Source: JAXGOI01 sp040767605
Lineage (GTDB): Bacteria; Bacillota; Dehalobacteriia; UBA4068
Direction of reading: 5' to 3'
NCBI GenBank assembly: GCA_040767605.1
Contig: JAXGOI010000001.1
Coordinates: 1,240,001-1,304,000, forward strand
Length of the DNA: 64,000 nt
Part shown: piece after piece, positions 55,010 through 64,000 of the stretch
How positions within the stretch are numbered: the stretch's first letter is position 1
Layout: each line of letters opens with the position of its first letter
Position numbers and translations under genes: made by a program
Notes under the pieces: model-generated
Told to the model about the DNA's origin: nothing
Databases searched by the model: none
Seen by the model: the letters and a program-made list of their open reading frames with translations, nothing else

Positions 55010-56983
55010 ATGGCTTTGTTTCAGCTTCAGGCTCCCTATACCCCCAAGGGGGATCAGCCTCTGGCAATAGAAGGCCTTGTTGAGGGTATAAAGGCCAATA
55101 AGGCTCATCAGGTGCTTTTAGGGGTAACGGGCTCGGGCAAAACATTTACGGTAGCCAATGTAATTGCCAAGGCCCAGCGCCCTTCTTTGGTTATTGCCCA
55201 TAATAAAACTTTGGCGGCTCAGCTCTACGGAGAGTTTAAAGAGTTTTTCCCCCATAATAAGGTGGAGTATTTTGTAAGTTATTATGATTATTATCAGCCG
55301 GAGGCCTATATTCCCTCCAGCGATACCTATATAGATAAAGACGCCTCTATAAATGAGGAAATTGAAAAGCTGCGCCATGCGGCTACGGCAGCCCTTTTAG
55401 AGAGGCGGGATGTAATTATCGTAGCCAGCGTTTCGGCTATTTACGGCCTGGGGGATCCTGCCGATTATTTAGGTTTAAGCCTTGCCCTAAGCCGGGGGAT
55501 GAATTTGGATCGGGATTATATAGCCAGGCAGCTTGCTATTATGCAATATAGCCGGAATGAAATAGATTTTCACAGGGGGGGTTTTAGGGCCCGGGGGGAT
55601 GTTATGGATATTTTCCCGGCCGGGGCGGATGACAAAGGCTATCGCCTGGAATTCTTTGGGGATGAAATAGAAAAAATCGCCGAGATAAATACCCTTACCG
55701 GGGAGGTAATTAATATTTTGGAGAGTATTAATATTTTCCCCGCCAGCCACTATGTTACGGAAGAGGCCAAATTAAAAAAGGCCATTGTTGAAATCCGCAA
55801 TGAGCTGGGGCAGCGCCTGGAATACTTCCGTAATGAGAATAAGCTTTTAGAGGCCCAAAGGCTTGAGCAGAGAACCCTTTATGATTTGGAAATATTGGAA
55901 GAGCTTGGCTATTGTATGGGCATAGAGAATTACAGCCGCCATTTAACAGGCCGCAAGGAGGGAGAGCCCCCCTATACTTTATTGGATTATTTCCCCGAGG
56001 ATTATCTGGTATTTATTGATGAATCCCATGTTACCCTGCCCCAAATAAGGGGGATGTACGAGGGAGACCGTTCCCGCAAGCAATCTTTAATTGATTATGG
56101 CTTCCGTCTGCCCTCCGCCAGAGATAACCGGCCCCTTACATTTAAGGAGTTTGAGGAGAAAACTCATCAGCTTATTTATATTTCGGCAACCCCCGGCCCC
56201 TATGAGCTGGAGCATTGCCCGGAACCGGTGGAGCAGGTTGTTCGCCCGACAGGCCTTGTAGACCCGGAAATTGAAGTACGCCCGGTTAAGGGGCAAATTG
56301 ATGATTTATTAAGAGAAATCCGCCTGCGGGCCGAGAAAAAGCAAAGGGTTTTAGTTACCACTCTTACAAAAAGAATGGCCGAGGATTTAACCTCCTATTT
56401 AGAGGAGGAGGGGGTTTTAGTCAGGTATTTGCATTCCGAAATTAAAACCCTGGAGAGAATGGAAATAATCAGAAATTTGCGCCTGGGGGTATTTGATGTT
56501 TTGGTGGGGATTAACCTTTTAAGGGAAGGGCTGGATTTACCCGAGGTTACTCTGGTGGCGATTTTAGATGCGGATAAAGAGGGCTTTTTACGCTCTAACC
56601 GCTCTTTGATTCAAACCATAGGCCGAGCCTCCAGAAATACCGAAGGCCGGGTAATAATGTATGGGGATAAAATAACGGATTCTATGGCCCAGGCCATAAA
56701 CGAGACAAATCGCCGCCGGGAAAAGCAAATTGCCTATAATAAAGCCCATGGAATTATACCCAAAACCATAATTAAAGAAATCCGGGATGTTGTAGCCGCG
56801 GTTTTGCCGGCCTCGGATAAAAATAAAAAAGCTTTGGCAGACTCGAAAAAGCTCCCTAAAAAAGAGAGGGGAAAAGTTCTTTTATCTTTGGAAAAAGAAA
56901 TGAAAGCCGCCGCCTCCCGCCTGGAATTTGAAGAGGCCGCCCAGCTAAGGGATTTAATTATGGAAATTCGCTCCCAAAAATAA
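55010..56983 (+). CDS. uvrB: Excinuclease ABC subunit B
   Basis: UvrB (657 aa), the damage-verifying helicase-like subunit of nucleotide excision repair. Walker A is LLGVTGSGKTFT; YVSYYDYYQPEAYIP-like FVSYYDYYQPEAYIPSSD forms the beta-hairpin; VFIDESHVTLPQ is the DEAD-type motif; QTIGRASRNTEGRVIMY is motif VI. The C-terminal UVR domain (EKEMKAAASRLEFEEAAQLR) contacts UvrC. ATG with GGAGGT. First gene of uvrB-uvrA-uvrC. Confidence 0.97.
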   Translation: MALFQLQAPYTPKGDQPLAIEGLVEGIKANKAHQVLLGVTGSGKTFTVANVIAKAQRPSLVIAHNKTLAAQLYGEFKEFFPHNKVEYFVSYYDYYQPEAYIPSSDTYIDKDASINEEIEKLRHAATAALLERRDVIIVASVSAIYGLGDPADYLGLSLALSRGMNLDRDYIARQLAIMQYSRNEIDFHRGGFRARGDVMDIFPAGADDKGYRLEFFGDEIEKIAEINTLTGEVINILESINIFPASHYVTEEAKLKKAIVEIRNELGQRLEYFRNENKLLEAQRLEQRTLYDLEILEELGYCMGIENYSRHLTGRKEGEPPYTLLDYFPEDYLVFIDESHVTLPQIRGMYEGDRSRKQSLIDYGFRLPSARDNRPLTFKEFEEKTHQLIYISATPGPYELEHCPEPVEQVVRPTGLVDPEIEVRPVKGQIDDLLREIRLRAEKKQRVLVTTLTKRMAEDLTSYLEEEGVLVRYLHSEIKTLERMEIIRNLRLGVFDVLVGINLLREGLDLPEVTLVAILDADKEGFLRSNRSLIQTIGRASRNTEGRVIMYGDKITDSMAQAINETNRRREKQIAYNKAHGIIPKTIIKEIRDVVAAVLPASDKNKKALADSKKLPKKERGKVLLSLEKEMKAAASRLEFEEAAQLRDLIMEIRSQK

Positions 56984-57028
56984 GCATTCTTATAAAATTA
57001 AAATTTTTTACGGAAATAGTGGAGAAAT

Positions 57029-59878
57029 ATGTCGACAAAAACAGAAGGTAAAAAAATAATTATTCGCGGTGCCAGAGAGCATAATTTAAAAAATATTAAT
57101 GTGGAAATCCCCAGGGATAAACTGGTGGTGCTTACGGGCCTTTCCGGCAGCGGCAAAAGCTCCCTGGCTTTTGATACCATATATGCCGAGGGGCAGCGCC
57201 GCTATATGGAGTCTCTTTCATCTTATGCCCGGCAGTTTTTAGGCCAAATGGATAAGCCGGATTTAGATTCCATAGAGGGGCTTTCCCCGGCTATTTCCAT
57301 AGATCAAAAAACCACCAGCCGCAATCCCCGTTCCACTGTGGGTACGGTTACGGAAATTCATGATTATCTGCGTTTGCTTTATGCCAGAATCGGGCATCCC
57401 CATTGTCCTCAATGCGGCAGGCCCATTGAGCAGCAAAGCGTAGACCAAATGACAGATGCCGTTTTGGCTTATCAGGGGGCAAAAGCTCAAATTTTGGCCC
57501 CTCTGGTAAGAGGCAGAAAAGGCGAATACCAAAAGCTTTTTGCCGATTTAAGGGCTCAGGGTTTTGCCCGGATAAGGGTAAACGGAGAAATGCGCGGCCT
57601 TGATGAAGAAATTCTTTTGGATAAGCAGAAAAAACATAATCTGGAGCTTGTGGTAGATAGGATAATTATTAAGCCCGATATAGATAAGCGCTTAAGCGAT
57701 TCTCTGGAGCTGGCCTTAAAAATGGGCAAGGGTACTGTTATGCTTCTTTTGCAGGCTTCGGATGGGGCAAATTCCGAAATTGTTTTCAGCCAGAATTTTG
57801 CCTGCACCCATTGCGGTATCAGCATTGAAGAAATAAACCCCAGAATGTTCTCTTTTAATAATCCCTTCGGCGCCTGTCCCAAATGCACCGGCCTGGGTTA
57901 TTCCATGAGTGTAGACGAAGGGCTCTTAATCTCGGATGAAAACCTTTCAATAAATCAGGGCGGCCTCTGCCGCTGGAATGAGAATACCCAGGGTTGGTAT
58001 TTTAAATTTATTCAAGCTGTGGCCAAAGCCCATGGCTTTTCTTTGGATACCCCTATTAAGGATATGCGGCGTAAGGATTTGGATGATATTTTTTACGGCT
58101 GCGGTAATGAAAAGTTTTTAATTATGTATCAAACTGAGGATAAAGTTGTGCCCTGGAGCCATACCTGGGAGGGCCTTGTAAATAATTATGAGCGGCGCTA
58201 CCGGGAAACCAATTCGGAATCCATGCGGGAAGAGCTGGAAAGATATATGAGCGTAAAGCCCTGCCCGGAATGCGGCGGAGCCCGCCTTAAGCCGGAGAGC
58301 TTGGCGGTTACCATAGGCGGCCTTAATATTAATGAAATCAGCCATTTTTCCGTGGCTAAAGCCTTTGATTTTTTTGATAAGCTTAAGCTGAAGGAAAGGG
58401 AAATTTTTATCGGGCGCCAGGTATTAAAAGAAATTAAAGAAAGGCTTAGCTTTCTTATAAATGTGGGGCTGGATTATCTTACCCTTGCCCGTAGCGCTTC
58501 TTCCCTCTCCGGGGGGGAGGCTCAAAGAATACGCCTTGCAACCCAAATAGGCTCTTATCTTATGGGGGTTTTATATATTTTGGACGAGCCCAGTATAGGG
58601 CTGCATCAAAAAGATAATGCCCGTTTAATTCAAACCCTTATGCGCCTGAGGGATTTAGGCAATACGGTTCTGGTGGTAGAGCATGATGAAGAAACCATGC
58701 TGGCCTCGGATTATATTATTGATATCGGCCCCGGGGCCGGCGCCTTAGGCGGGGAAATTGTCGCCGCCGGCACCATAGATGAAATTATGGCAAGCCCGGA
58801 TTCCATAACGGGCCAATATTTAAGCGGCAAAAAATATATACCTGTGCCCCAAAGCCGGAGAAACCCCGGAGAAAAAAGCCTGAAAATCAAAGGGGCCGCC
58901 GCCAATAATTTAAAAAATGTAGATGCCAGCTTCCCCCTGGGGCTTTTTATTTGCGTTACGGGTGTTTCCGGCAGCGGCAAAAGCTCATTGGTTAACGAGA
59001 CTCTTTATAAGGCCACGGCCCGGCTTTTAAATAAGGCCCATACAGTTCCCGGGCCTTATAGCGCAATTGAGGGTTTGGAATATCTGGAAAAGGTTATTAA
59101 TATTGATCAAAACCCTATTGGGAGAACCCCTCGCTCTAACCCCGCAACCTATACAGGGCTTTTTGATTTAATCCGGGAGCTTTTTTCCCTTATCCCGGAA
59201 TCCAAAGCCAGGGGCTATAAAGCGGGGCGCTTCAGTTTTAATGTTAAGGGAGGGCGCTGTGAAACCTGCCGGGGGGACGGCATAATTAAAATTGGCATGC
59301 ATTTTTTGCCTGATGTTTATGTTCCCTGCGAGGTTTGCAAAGGAAAAAGATATAATCGGGAAACCCTTTCGGTTTATTATAAAGGCAAAAATATTGCGGA
59401 TATTCTTAATATGACCGTTGATGAGGCCACAGATTTTTTCAGCAATTTACCGAGAATTAACCGCAAGCTAAAAACCCTGCAGGATGTGGGGCTGGGCTAT
59501 ATTCGCCTGGGGCAATCGGCCACTACCCTTTCCGGCGGGGAGGCGCAAAGGGTAAAGCTGGCTACGGAGCTTTCCCGCCGCTCCAATGGGCGCACCCTCT
59601 ATATTTTAGATGAGCCCACAACGGGGCTTCACGCGGCGGATATTCACCGTCTTTTAGAAACCCTTGCCCGCCTGGTAGAGGCGGGGGATACCGTAGTGGT
59701 AATTGAGCATAATTTGGATGTGATTAAAACGGCGGATTATATAATCGATTTAGGCCCCGATGGGGGAGATAAAGGGGGAACCGTTATTGCCCTGGGTACC
59801 CCTGAGGAAATAGCCTCCAACCCTCAAAGCTATACGGGGGAGTTTTTAGCAAAGGCTTTGCTTAAGGCTAAAATTTAA
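57029..59878 (+). CDS. uvrA: Excinuclease ABC subunit A
   Basis: UvrA (949 aa), the dimeric ABC-type damage sensor. Two ATPase modules are visible: Walker A GLSGSGKSSLAFDT and GVSGSGKSSLVNET, signatures SLSGGEAQRIRLA and TLSGGEAQRVKLA, Walker B YILDEPSIGLH and YILDEPTTGLH. Zinc modules include CPQCGRPI, CTHCGIS with CPKCTGLG, and CETCRGDG with CEVCKGKRY. Starts 45 nt after uvrB; ATG with a weak ribosome binding site (GTGGAG). Confidence 0.98.
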   Translation: MSTKTEGKKIIIRGAREHNLKNINVEIPRDKLVVLTGLSGSGKSSLAFDTIYAEGQRRYMESLSSYARQFLGQMDKPDLDSIEGLSPAISIDQKTTSRNPRSTVGTVTEIHDYLRLLYARIGHPHCPQCGRPIEQQSVDQMTDAVLAYQGAKAQILAPLVRGRKGEYQKLFADLRAQGFARIRVNGEMRGLDEEILLDKQKKHNLELVVDRIIIKPDIDKRLSDSLELALKMGKGTVMLLLQASDGANSEIVFSQNFACTHCGISIEEINPRMFSFNNPFGACPKCTGLGYSMSVDEGLLISDENLSINQGGLCRWNENTQGWYFKFIQAVAKAHGFSLDTPIKDMRRKDLDDIFYGCGNEKFLIMYQTEDKVVPWSHTWEGLVNNYERRYRETNSESMREELERYMSVKPCPECGGARLKPESLAVTIGGLNINEISHFSVAKAFDFFDKLKLKEREIFIGRQVLKEIKERLSFLINVGLDYLTLARSASSLSGGEAQRIRLATQIGSYLMGVLYILDEPSIGLHQKDNARLIQTLMRLRDLGNTVLVVEHDEETMLASDYIIDIGPGAGALGGEIVAAGTIDEIMASPDSITGQYLSGKKYIPVPQSRRNPGEKSLKIKGAAANNLKNVDASFPLGLFICVTGVSGSGKSSLVNETLYKATARLLNKAHTVPGPYSAIEGLEYLEKVINIDQNPIGRTPRSNPATYTGLFDLIRELFSLIPESKARGYKAGRFSFNVKGGRCETCRGDGIIKIGMHFLPDVYVPCEVCKGKRYNRETLSVYYKGKNIADILNMTVDEATDFFSNLPRINRKLKTLQDVGLGYIRLGQSATTLSGGEAQRVKLATELSRRSNGRTLYILDEPTTGLHAADIHRLLETLARLVEAGDTVVVIEHNLDVIKTADYIIDLGPDGGDKGGTVIALGTPEEIASNPQSYTGEFLAKALLKAKI

Positions 59879-59911
59879 TTGTTTTAAGGGCTTAAGGCGG
59901 TGAATTAAAGA

Positions 59912-61801
59912 GTGAGCGATGAGGTAAAAAGGCAAATAAACCCCCTGATAAAGGAAAAACTGGAGCAATTGCCGGCTAAGGCCGGGGTTTACCTTATGAA
60001 GGATGAAGAGGGGCGGATTATTTATGTGGGCAAAGCGGAAAGCCTGAAAAACCGGGTTCGCTCCTATTTTCAGGATATACGCCGCTTAGAGCCTAAAACC
60101 GCTGCCTTAGTAGATAAAATACGGGATTTTGAAACTATTATAGTGGATAATCCCCAGGAAGCCCTGATTTTAGAAAGCAATTTAATAAAAGAATACAGCC
60201 CTCATTATAATATAAGGCTAAGGGATGATAAGCATTACCCCTATTTAAGGCTGACCCTTGAGGAGGATTACCCCCGGCTGATAATTGCCAGAAGAGCCCA
60301 AAATGACGGCAGCCGCTATTTTGGCCCCTATGTAAACAGTAAGGCCATGCATCAGGCCGCAAATTTGATTAAAAAAATTCTCCCTTTGCGCTCCTGCTCC
60401 GGCAAAAGCTGGCCTAAAAACCACAGGGCCTGCCTTAATGCCCAGATTAAGCTTTGCCCCGCCCCCTGTATAGGGAAGATAAGCAGGGAGGATTATGGGG
60501 AAACAGTTAAACAAATCAGCCTTATTTTAGAGGGTAAGGCTAAAGAGATTTGCCGGCAAATAGAGAAAAAAATGCATGAGGCCAGTAAAGAGCTGCGCTT
60601 TGAAGAGGCCGCGCATTTTAGAGATATGCTTGCCGCCTTAAGCCAGGTGCAGCAAAAGCAGGATTTAGACCAAAGCGATAAAGGCGGCAATTATGATTTA
60701 TTGGCCTGCCGGATTAAAGAAGAGCAAGGCTTGATTCAGGTTTTCTTTATCCGGGGAGGGAAGGTTATCGGGCGGGATCATTTCTTTATTATAAATGGTG
60801 AAGAAAACCGTGAGGATGAAGCCCTTACCCGTTTTTTGCTGGATTATTACGGCAATTCAAGCTTTATTCCCCGGCGGATTTATTTAAGCCATAAGCCTCA
60901 GGATATTGGGGAGCTTATTTCTCTTCTGGGGGATAAAGCAGGCCGCAAAGTAGAAATAATAGTTCCCCAAAGGGGGGATAAAAGAAGGTTAATGAATTTA
61001 GCGGCCAATAATGCCGCCCTGGTTTTAGACCAATATTTAAATTCCCGGGAGCGCAAAAGCCGGGATGCCGCCGAGGGCTTAGAGGATTTACGCCAAAAGC
61101 TCTCATTAGGGCGTACCCCCTCCAGAATAGAATGTTATGATATCAGCCATATTCAGGGCAGCAATACCGTAGGCTCTATGGTTGTTTTTAATCAGGGGCT
61201 GCCGGCGCCTAAGCTTTACCGGCGTTTTAGAATTAAAAGCGTAGAAGGGGTCAATGATTTTGCCTCCCTGCAGGAGGTTTTAAAGCGCCGCTGGCAAAGA
61301 GGTTTAAAAGAAAAAAGCGAGGGTAAAAACCCTGCGGATTTTGGCCTTTTCCCGGATTTACTGGTTATAGACGGGGGGAAGGGGCAATTATCCTCAGTTT
61401 ATGAAGTTTTAGAGCCCTTAGGTTTTCAGGGGGCGGCTCTTATTGCTCTGGCGGAGGAAGAGGAGGAAATTTTCTTCCCCGGCCAAAAACAGGGCCTGAT
61501 TTTAGACAGAAATTCCCCCGGCCTTAGGCTTTTGCAAAGAATACGGGATGAGGCCCATCGCTTTGCTCTCAGCTATCATCGCAAGCTAAGGGCAAAGGAG
61601 CAAATACATTCCTCTTTAGAGGATATCCTCGGAGTGGGGCCTGCCCTTAGGCGGCGGCTTATTGCTGCTTTTGGCAGCGTTAAGGGGGTTTCTCAGGCAA
61701 GCCTTGAAGAATTATGGGAGGTAAATTCCCTGAACAGAAAAACAGCCGAGAATATTTATAATTATTTTAATAAAGAAAATGATGCGGAAAACTGGCCTTA
61801 A
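59912..61801 (+). CDS. uvrC: Excinuclease ABC subunit C
   Basis: UvrC (629 aa), the nuclease that makes both incisions. The N-terminal GIY-YIG domain starts AGVYLMKDEEGRIIYVGKA; a UVR domain (ELRFEEAAHFRDML) pairs with UvrB; the C-terminal RNase H-like nuclease has IECYDISHIQGSNTVGS and LLVIDGGKGQLSS; a helix-hairpin-helix pair ends the protein. GTG start 59912 with AAGGCGGTGA upstream. Completes the uvrBAC cluster. Confidence 0.97.
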   Translation: MSDEVKRQINPLIKEKLEQLPAKAGVYLMKDEEGRIIYVGKAESLKNRVRSYFQDIRRLEPKTAALVDKIRDFETIIVDNPQEALILESNLIKEYSPHYNIRLRDDKHYPYLRLTLEEDYPRLIIARRAQNDGSRYFGPYVNSKAMHQAANLIKKILPLRSCSGKSWPKNHRACLNAQIKLCPAPCIGKISREDYGETVKQISLILEGKAKEICRQIEKKMHEASKELRFEEAAHFRDMLAALSQVQQKQDLDQSDKGGNYDLLACRIKEEQGLIQVFFIRGGKVIGRDHFFIINGEENREDEALTRFLLDYYGNSSFIPRRIYLSHKPQDIGELISLLGDKAGRKVEIIVPQRGDKRRLMNLAANNAALVLDQYLNSRERKSRDAAEGLEDLRQKLSLGRTPSRIECYDISHIQGSNTVGSMVVFNQGLPAPKLYRRFRIKSVEGVNDFASLQEVLKRRWQRGLKEKSEGKNPADFGLFPDLLVIDGGKGQLSSVYEVLEPLGFQGAALIALAEEEEEIFFPGQKQGLILDRNSPGLRLLQRIRDEAHRFALSYHRKLRAKEQIHSSLEDILGVGPALRRRLIAAFGSVKGVSQASLEELWEVNSLNRKTAENIYNYFNKENDAENWP

Positions 61802-61895
61802 AACGCTTTAAAAACTTGCCTTAAAAATAATTTTTATTAAAAAGCCGTAAAAGCTGCGGCTAAAGGTAAAATACTTTAAGGAGTAAAATAAAACA

Positions 61896-62690
61896 TTGGC
61901 CATAAAATTAATTGCTCTGGATTTGGACGATACCTTATTAAACCGGGATAATCAAATTTCCTCAACGGATGGCAAGGCCATAGGCCGGGCTATGGAAAGG
62001 GGGATTAAAATAACCCTTTCCACCGGGAGGATGTTTGCTTCGGCCGTCCGTTTTGCCAAAGAATTAAATATTTTTACCCCTCTTATTACTTATCAGGGGG
62101 CTTATGCCCGGGCCGTTAATGAAGAGAAGCCTTTTTTTGAAGCCCCTTTAAATATGCCCTTGGCAAAGGAGGTTATTGCCCTAGGAATGGAAGAAGGCTT
62201 GGGGGTGCAGGTTTATGTTAAGGACAGGCTTTGCGTACCTTATATAGATGGGGCCGTGGCAAAATACTGCCAAAGATTCGGTGTTAGGGCTATGGCAGTG
62301 GGAGATATTAAGGGCTGGCTGCATAATGACCCCCATAAAGTATTGCTTAGAGGCGAGGCGGGAAGGCTTGATGGGCTTTGGCCTCTTTGGCAGGATTATT
62401 TTAAAGAAAGAGTATATATAACAAAATCCAAGCCCTATTATTTGGAATTTGTAAACCCCAAGGCCGATAAAGGCAAAACCCTGACCCTTTTAGCGGAAAA
62501 TTTGGGCTTTAAAAAAGAGGAAGTTATGGCCTGCGGAGACAGCTATAATGATCTCCCCCTTTTTGAGGCTGCGGGGCTTAAAATAGCCATGGGTAATGCT
62601 ATTAATGCCCTAAAAGAAAAAGCGGATTATATTACAGCCCCTAATTATGAGCGTGGCGTAGCCGAGGCAATTTATAAATTTGCCTTATAA
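61896..62690 (+). CDS. Cof-type HAD-superfamily phosphatase
   Basis: HAD hydrolase of the Cof/YcsE group (264 aa), phosphatases of sugar phosphates, flavin or other small molecules. Motif I is ALDLDDTLLNRDN (nucleophile Asp), motif II LSTGRMF, motif III lysine region, and motif IV ACGDSYNDLPLFEAAG. The C2-type cap lies between. Substrate unknown. TTG start with AAGGAG upstream at a rather long spacing. Between uvrC and rapZ. Confidence 0.88.
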   Translation: MAIKLIALDLDDTLLNRDNQISSTDGKAIGRAMERGIKITLSTGRMFASAVRFAKELNIFTPLITYQGAYARAVNEEKPFFEAPLNMPLAKEVIALGMEEGLGVQVYVKDRLCVPYIDGAVAKYCQRFGVRAMAVGDIKGWLHNDPHKVLLRGEAGRLDGLWPLWQDYFKERVYITKSKPYYLEFVNPKADKGKTLTLLAENLGFKKEEVMACGDSYNDLPLFEAAGLKIAMGNAINALKEKADYITAPNYERGVAEAIYKFAL

Positions 62691-62727
62691 TAGGGATTTT
62701 GCCCTAAAATAAAAGGAGAAATTTAAG

Positions 62728-63615
62728 ATGAGCCAGGATAAAAACCCCCTAAAGGTATTGGTTATAACCGGAATGAGCGGAGCAGGCAAAACAAGGGCCG
62801 TAAACTCTCTGGAGGATTTAGGCTATTTTTGCATTGATAATTTGCCCCCTTATTTATTCTTAAAATTTATGGAGGGGATATCCTTAAGCCAAAGCAGAAT
62901 AAAACAGGTTGTAATGGTTATTGATGTGCGGGGAGGGGAGTTTTTTACCCAGGCGGAGGAGGCCCTGGCAAATCTGCGGGAAATTGGGGATTGCCAGGTG
63001 CTTTTTTTAGAGGCCTCAGATGAGGTGCTTATCCGCCGCTATAAGGAAACCCGGCGCAAGCATCCCCTGGCGGATGAGTATTCCAGCATTAGCCAAAGTA
63101 TAGCAAAGGAAAGGGAAATGCTTCAAAATATCAGAGGTATGGCGGATTATATTATAGATACCTCCAATTTAACCTCAAATGAGCTCAGCCGGGAAATAGT
63201 CGAGCTTTTTTCCAGCAAAGGGCAGGAAACCATGAAAATTTCCATAATGTCTTTCGGCTATAAATACGGCCTGCCCATAGAAGCCGATTTAGTTATGGAT
63301 GTGCGTTTTTTGCCAAACCCTTATTATATTAAAGAGCTTAAGCCCCTAAGCGGTTTAGACAGCGAAATAAAAGATTTTGTTTTTGGCTATGAGGTAAGCC
63401 GGGAATTTATCAGGCGTTATATTAATTTGCTGCGTTTTTTGCTCCCCCACTATAAACAGGAGGGTAAAAGGCATATTACTTTATCTATCGGCTGCACCGG
63501 AGGCAGGCATCGCTCAATAGCCATTGCCGAGGCTTTGCATCAGCATTTAACAGCCTTTGGTTATCGGCCCTCTATATACCATCGGGATATTGCAAGGGAT
63601 AAAAAGGGAAACTAG
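62728..63615 (+). CDS. rapZ: RNase adapter / nucleotide-binding protein RapZ (YvcJ)
   Basis: P-loop protein (295 aa) of the RapZ/YvcJ family. Walker A is TGMSGAGKTRAVNSLEDLGY, followed by FCIDNLPPYLF; the conserved C-terminus has IGCTGGRHRSIAIAE. In E. coli it targets small RNA GlmZ to RNase E; in Bacillus it has a nucleotide-binding role linked to competence. AAAGGAG before ATG. Normally followed by yvcK then whiA; here whiA follows directly after a repeat-bearing spacer. Confidence 0.96.
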   Translation: MSQDKNPLKVLVITGMSGAGKTRAVNSLEDLGYFCIDNLPPYLFLKFMEGISLSQSRIKQVVMVIDVRGGEFFTQAEEALANLREIGDCQVLFLEASDEVLIRRYKETRRKHPLADEYSSISQSIAKEREMLQNIRGMADYIIDTSNLTSNELSREIVELFSSKGQETMKISIMSFGYKYGLPIEADLVMDVRFLPNPYYIKELKPLSGLDSEIKDFVFGYEVSREFIRRYINLLRFLLPHYKQEGKRHITLSIGCTGGRHRSIAIAEALHQHLTAFGYRPSIYHRDIARDKKGN

Positions 63616-63667
63616 CCGAAGGGAAGCTTACTGAAATAAAGCCGGCCAAAGGGAGACTGCTAAAGAA
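63614..63667. repeat. Imperfect 27-29 bp duplication before the 14-bp repeats
   Basis: Two loose copies starting AGCCGAAGGGA (63614) and AGCCGGCCAAAGGGAGA (about 63640) with similar continuations (ACTGAAATAA / ACTGCTAAAGAAA). The first copy begins within the rapZ stop region. Conservation is weak. Confidence 0.4.
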
Positions 63668-63710
63668 AAGCCGGTTAATACAAGCCGGTTAATACAAGCC
63701 GGCTGAATAC
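63668..63710. repeat. 14-bp tandem repeat, 3 units, between rapZ and whiA
   Basis: AAGCCGGTTAATAC is repeated exactly (63668-63681, 63682-63695), followed by a 15-nt variant AAGCCGGCTGAATAC (63696-63710) and a further partial copy AAGCGGCTAA. Confidence 0.85.
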
Positions 63711-63759
63711 AAGCGGCTAAAGCCAATTACCTTTAAGGGCTTTTAGGGGAGGTTTGCAT

Positions 63760-64000
63760 ATGTCTTTTTCTAAAGCCGTAAAAAATGATTTAGTAAGAAT
63801 AAACCCCAGCCGGGATTGCTGCCAGCTGGCGGAATTTGCCGCTTTTTTAAAAATCAGCGGCTCTATTCAAATTGGGAGCAGGCAAAGCATTTCCTTTTCT
63901 ATTATTACGGAGCACCCCGGGGCTACCCGGAGGATGTTTGTTTTTATCCGTAAGCTTTTTGGTTTAGAGGCCCAAATTTTAGTTCACAGAAAAGCCCGGC
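63760..64000 (+). CDS. whiA: DNA-binding protein WhiA (5' part)
   Basis: First 80 codons of WhiA, cut by the window end. The N-terminus MSFSKAVKNDLVRINPSRDC, then CCQLAEFAAFLKISGSI, matches the LAGLIDADG-like N-terminal domain of WhiA, a conserved Gram-positive regulator of cell division or sporulation. AGGGGAGG lies upstream of the ATG. No frame damage in the visible part. Confidence 0.9.
   Translation, partial: MSFSKAVKNDLVRINPSRDCCQLAEFAAFLKISGSIQIGSRQSISFSIITEHPGATRRMFVFIRKLFGLEAQILVHRKAR

Overview
The window is one continuous piece of a low-to-moderate-GC Bacillota (Firmicutes) chromosome, most like an anaerobic Clostridia/Peptococcaceae-type lineage. This rests on the Gram-positive S10-spc-alpha gene order running on into ecfA1-ecfA2-ecfT-truA-rplM-rpsI, the dgt-dnaG-rpoD cluster, an MtrB/TRAP homologue, a CwlD-type amidase, an SLH-domain surface protein, TrmK, and sigma-A promoters with 17-nt spacers. 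Genus and species cannot be named from the sequence.

Layout. 0-15.1 kb: ribosomal protein superoperon rpsJ to rplQ with secY, adk, a KOW protein, infA and rpoA; map is absent from its usual place. 15.3-19.6 kb: ECF transporter energizing module, truA, then rplM-rpsI behind their own promoter and leader. 19.7-22.8 kb: moaC, a MOSC-MogA fusion, a cell-wall amidase and a DNA alkyltransferase. 23.0-28.8 kb: arginine genes argC-J-B-D-G, without argF or argH. 28.9-31.7 kb: coaD, mtrB (TRAP), a small DUF2007-like protein and a carboxyltransferase subunit. 32-34 kb: an exported transglutaminase-SLH protein and a protein with two excisionase-type HTH domains. 34.1-38.4 kb: dgt, dnaG, rpoD. 38.6-47.8 kb: an accessory block with tRNA-Met, a phospholipase C-like protein, a VOC protein, two PLP enzymes, a Crp/Fnr regulator, an Asp/Glu racemase-like protein and a peptide ABC transporter locus. 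48-54.4 kb: uppP, trmK, a zinc-ribbon protein, RNase P RNA, trmB, thrC and a zinc-finger protein. 54.7-64 kb: a cold-shock gene, uvrB-uvrA-uvrC, a HAD phosphatase, rapZ and the start of whiA.

Most genes serve core growth: translation, secretion, transcription initiation, replication priming, tRNA modification, nucleotide excision repair, and arginine and threonine synthesis. Two things stand out. First, the peptide transporter locus carries a clear deletion junction near 44.89 kb: the signal peptide and first residues of a substrate-binding lipoprotein run directly into the first membrane helix of a DppC permease, out of frame, with no dppB. Second, at least six intergenic spacers carry short tandem repeats whose unit is 14 bp each time, although the unit sequences are unrelated. 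Two of these loci (after rnpB and after thrC) have six units each. Conserved neighbours are missing at several places: map after adk, the Nif3/YqfO gene after trmK, and yvcK between rapZ and whiA, the last at a spacer that carries repeats.

No CRISPR array, insertion sequence, prophage or clearly novel defence system was seen.
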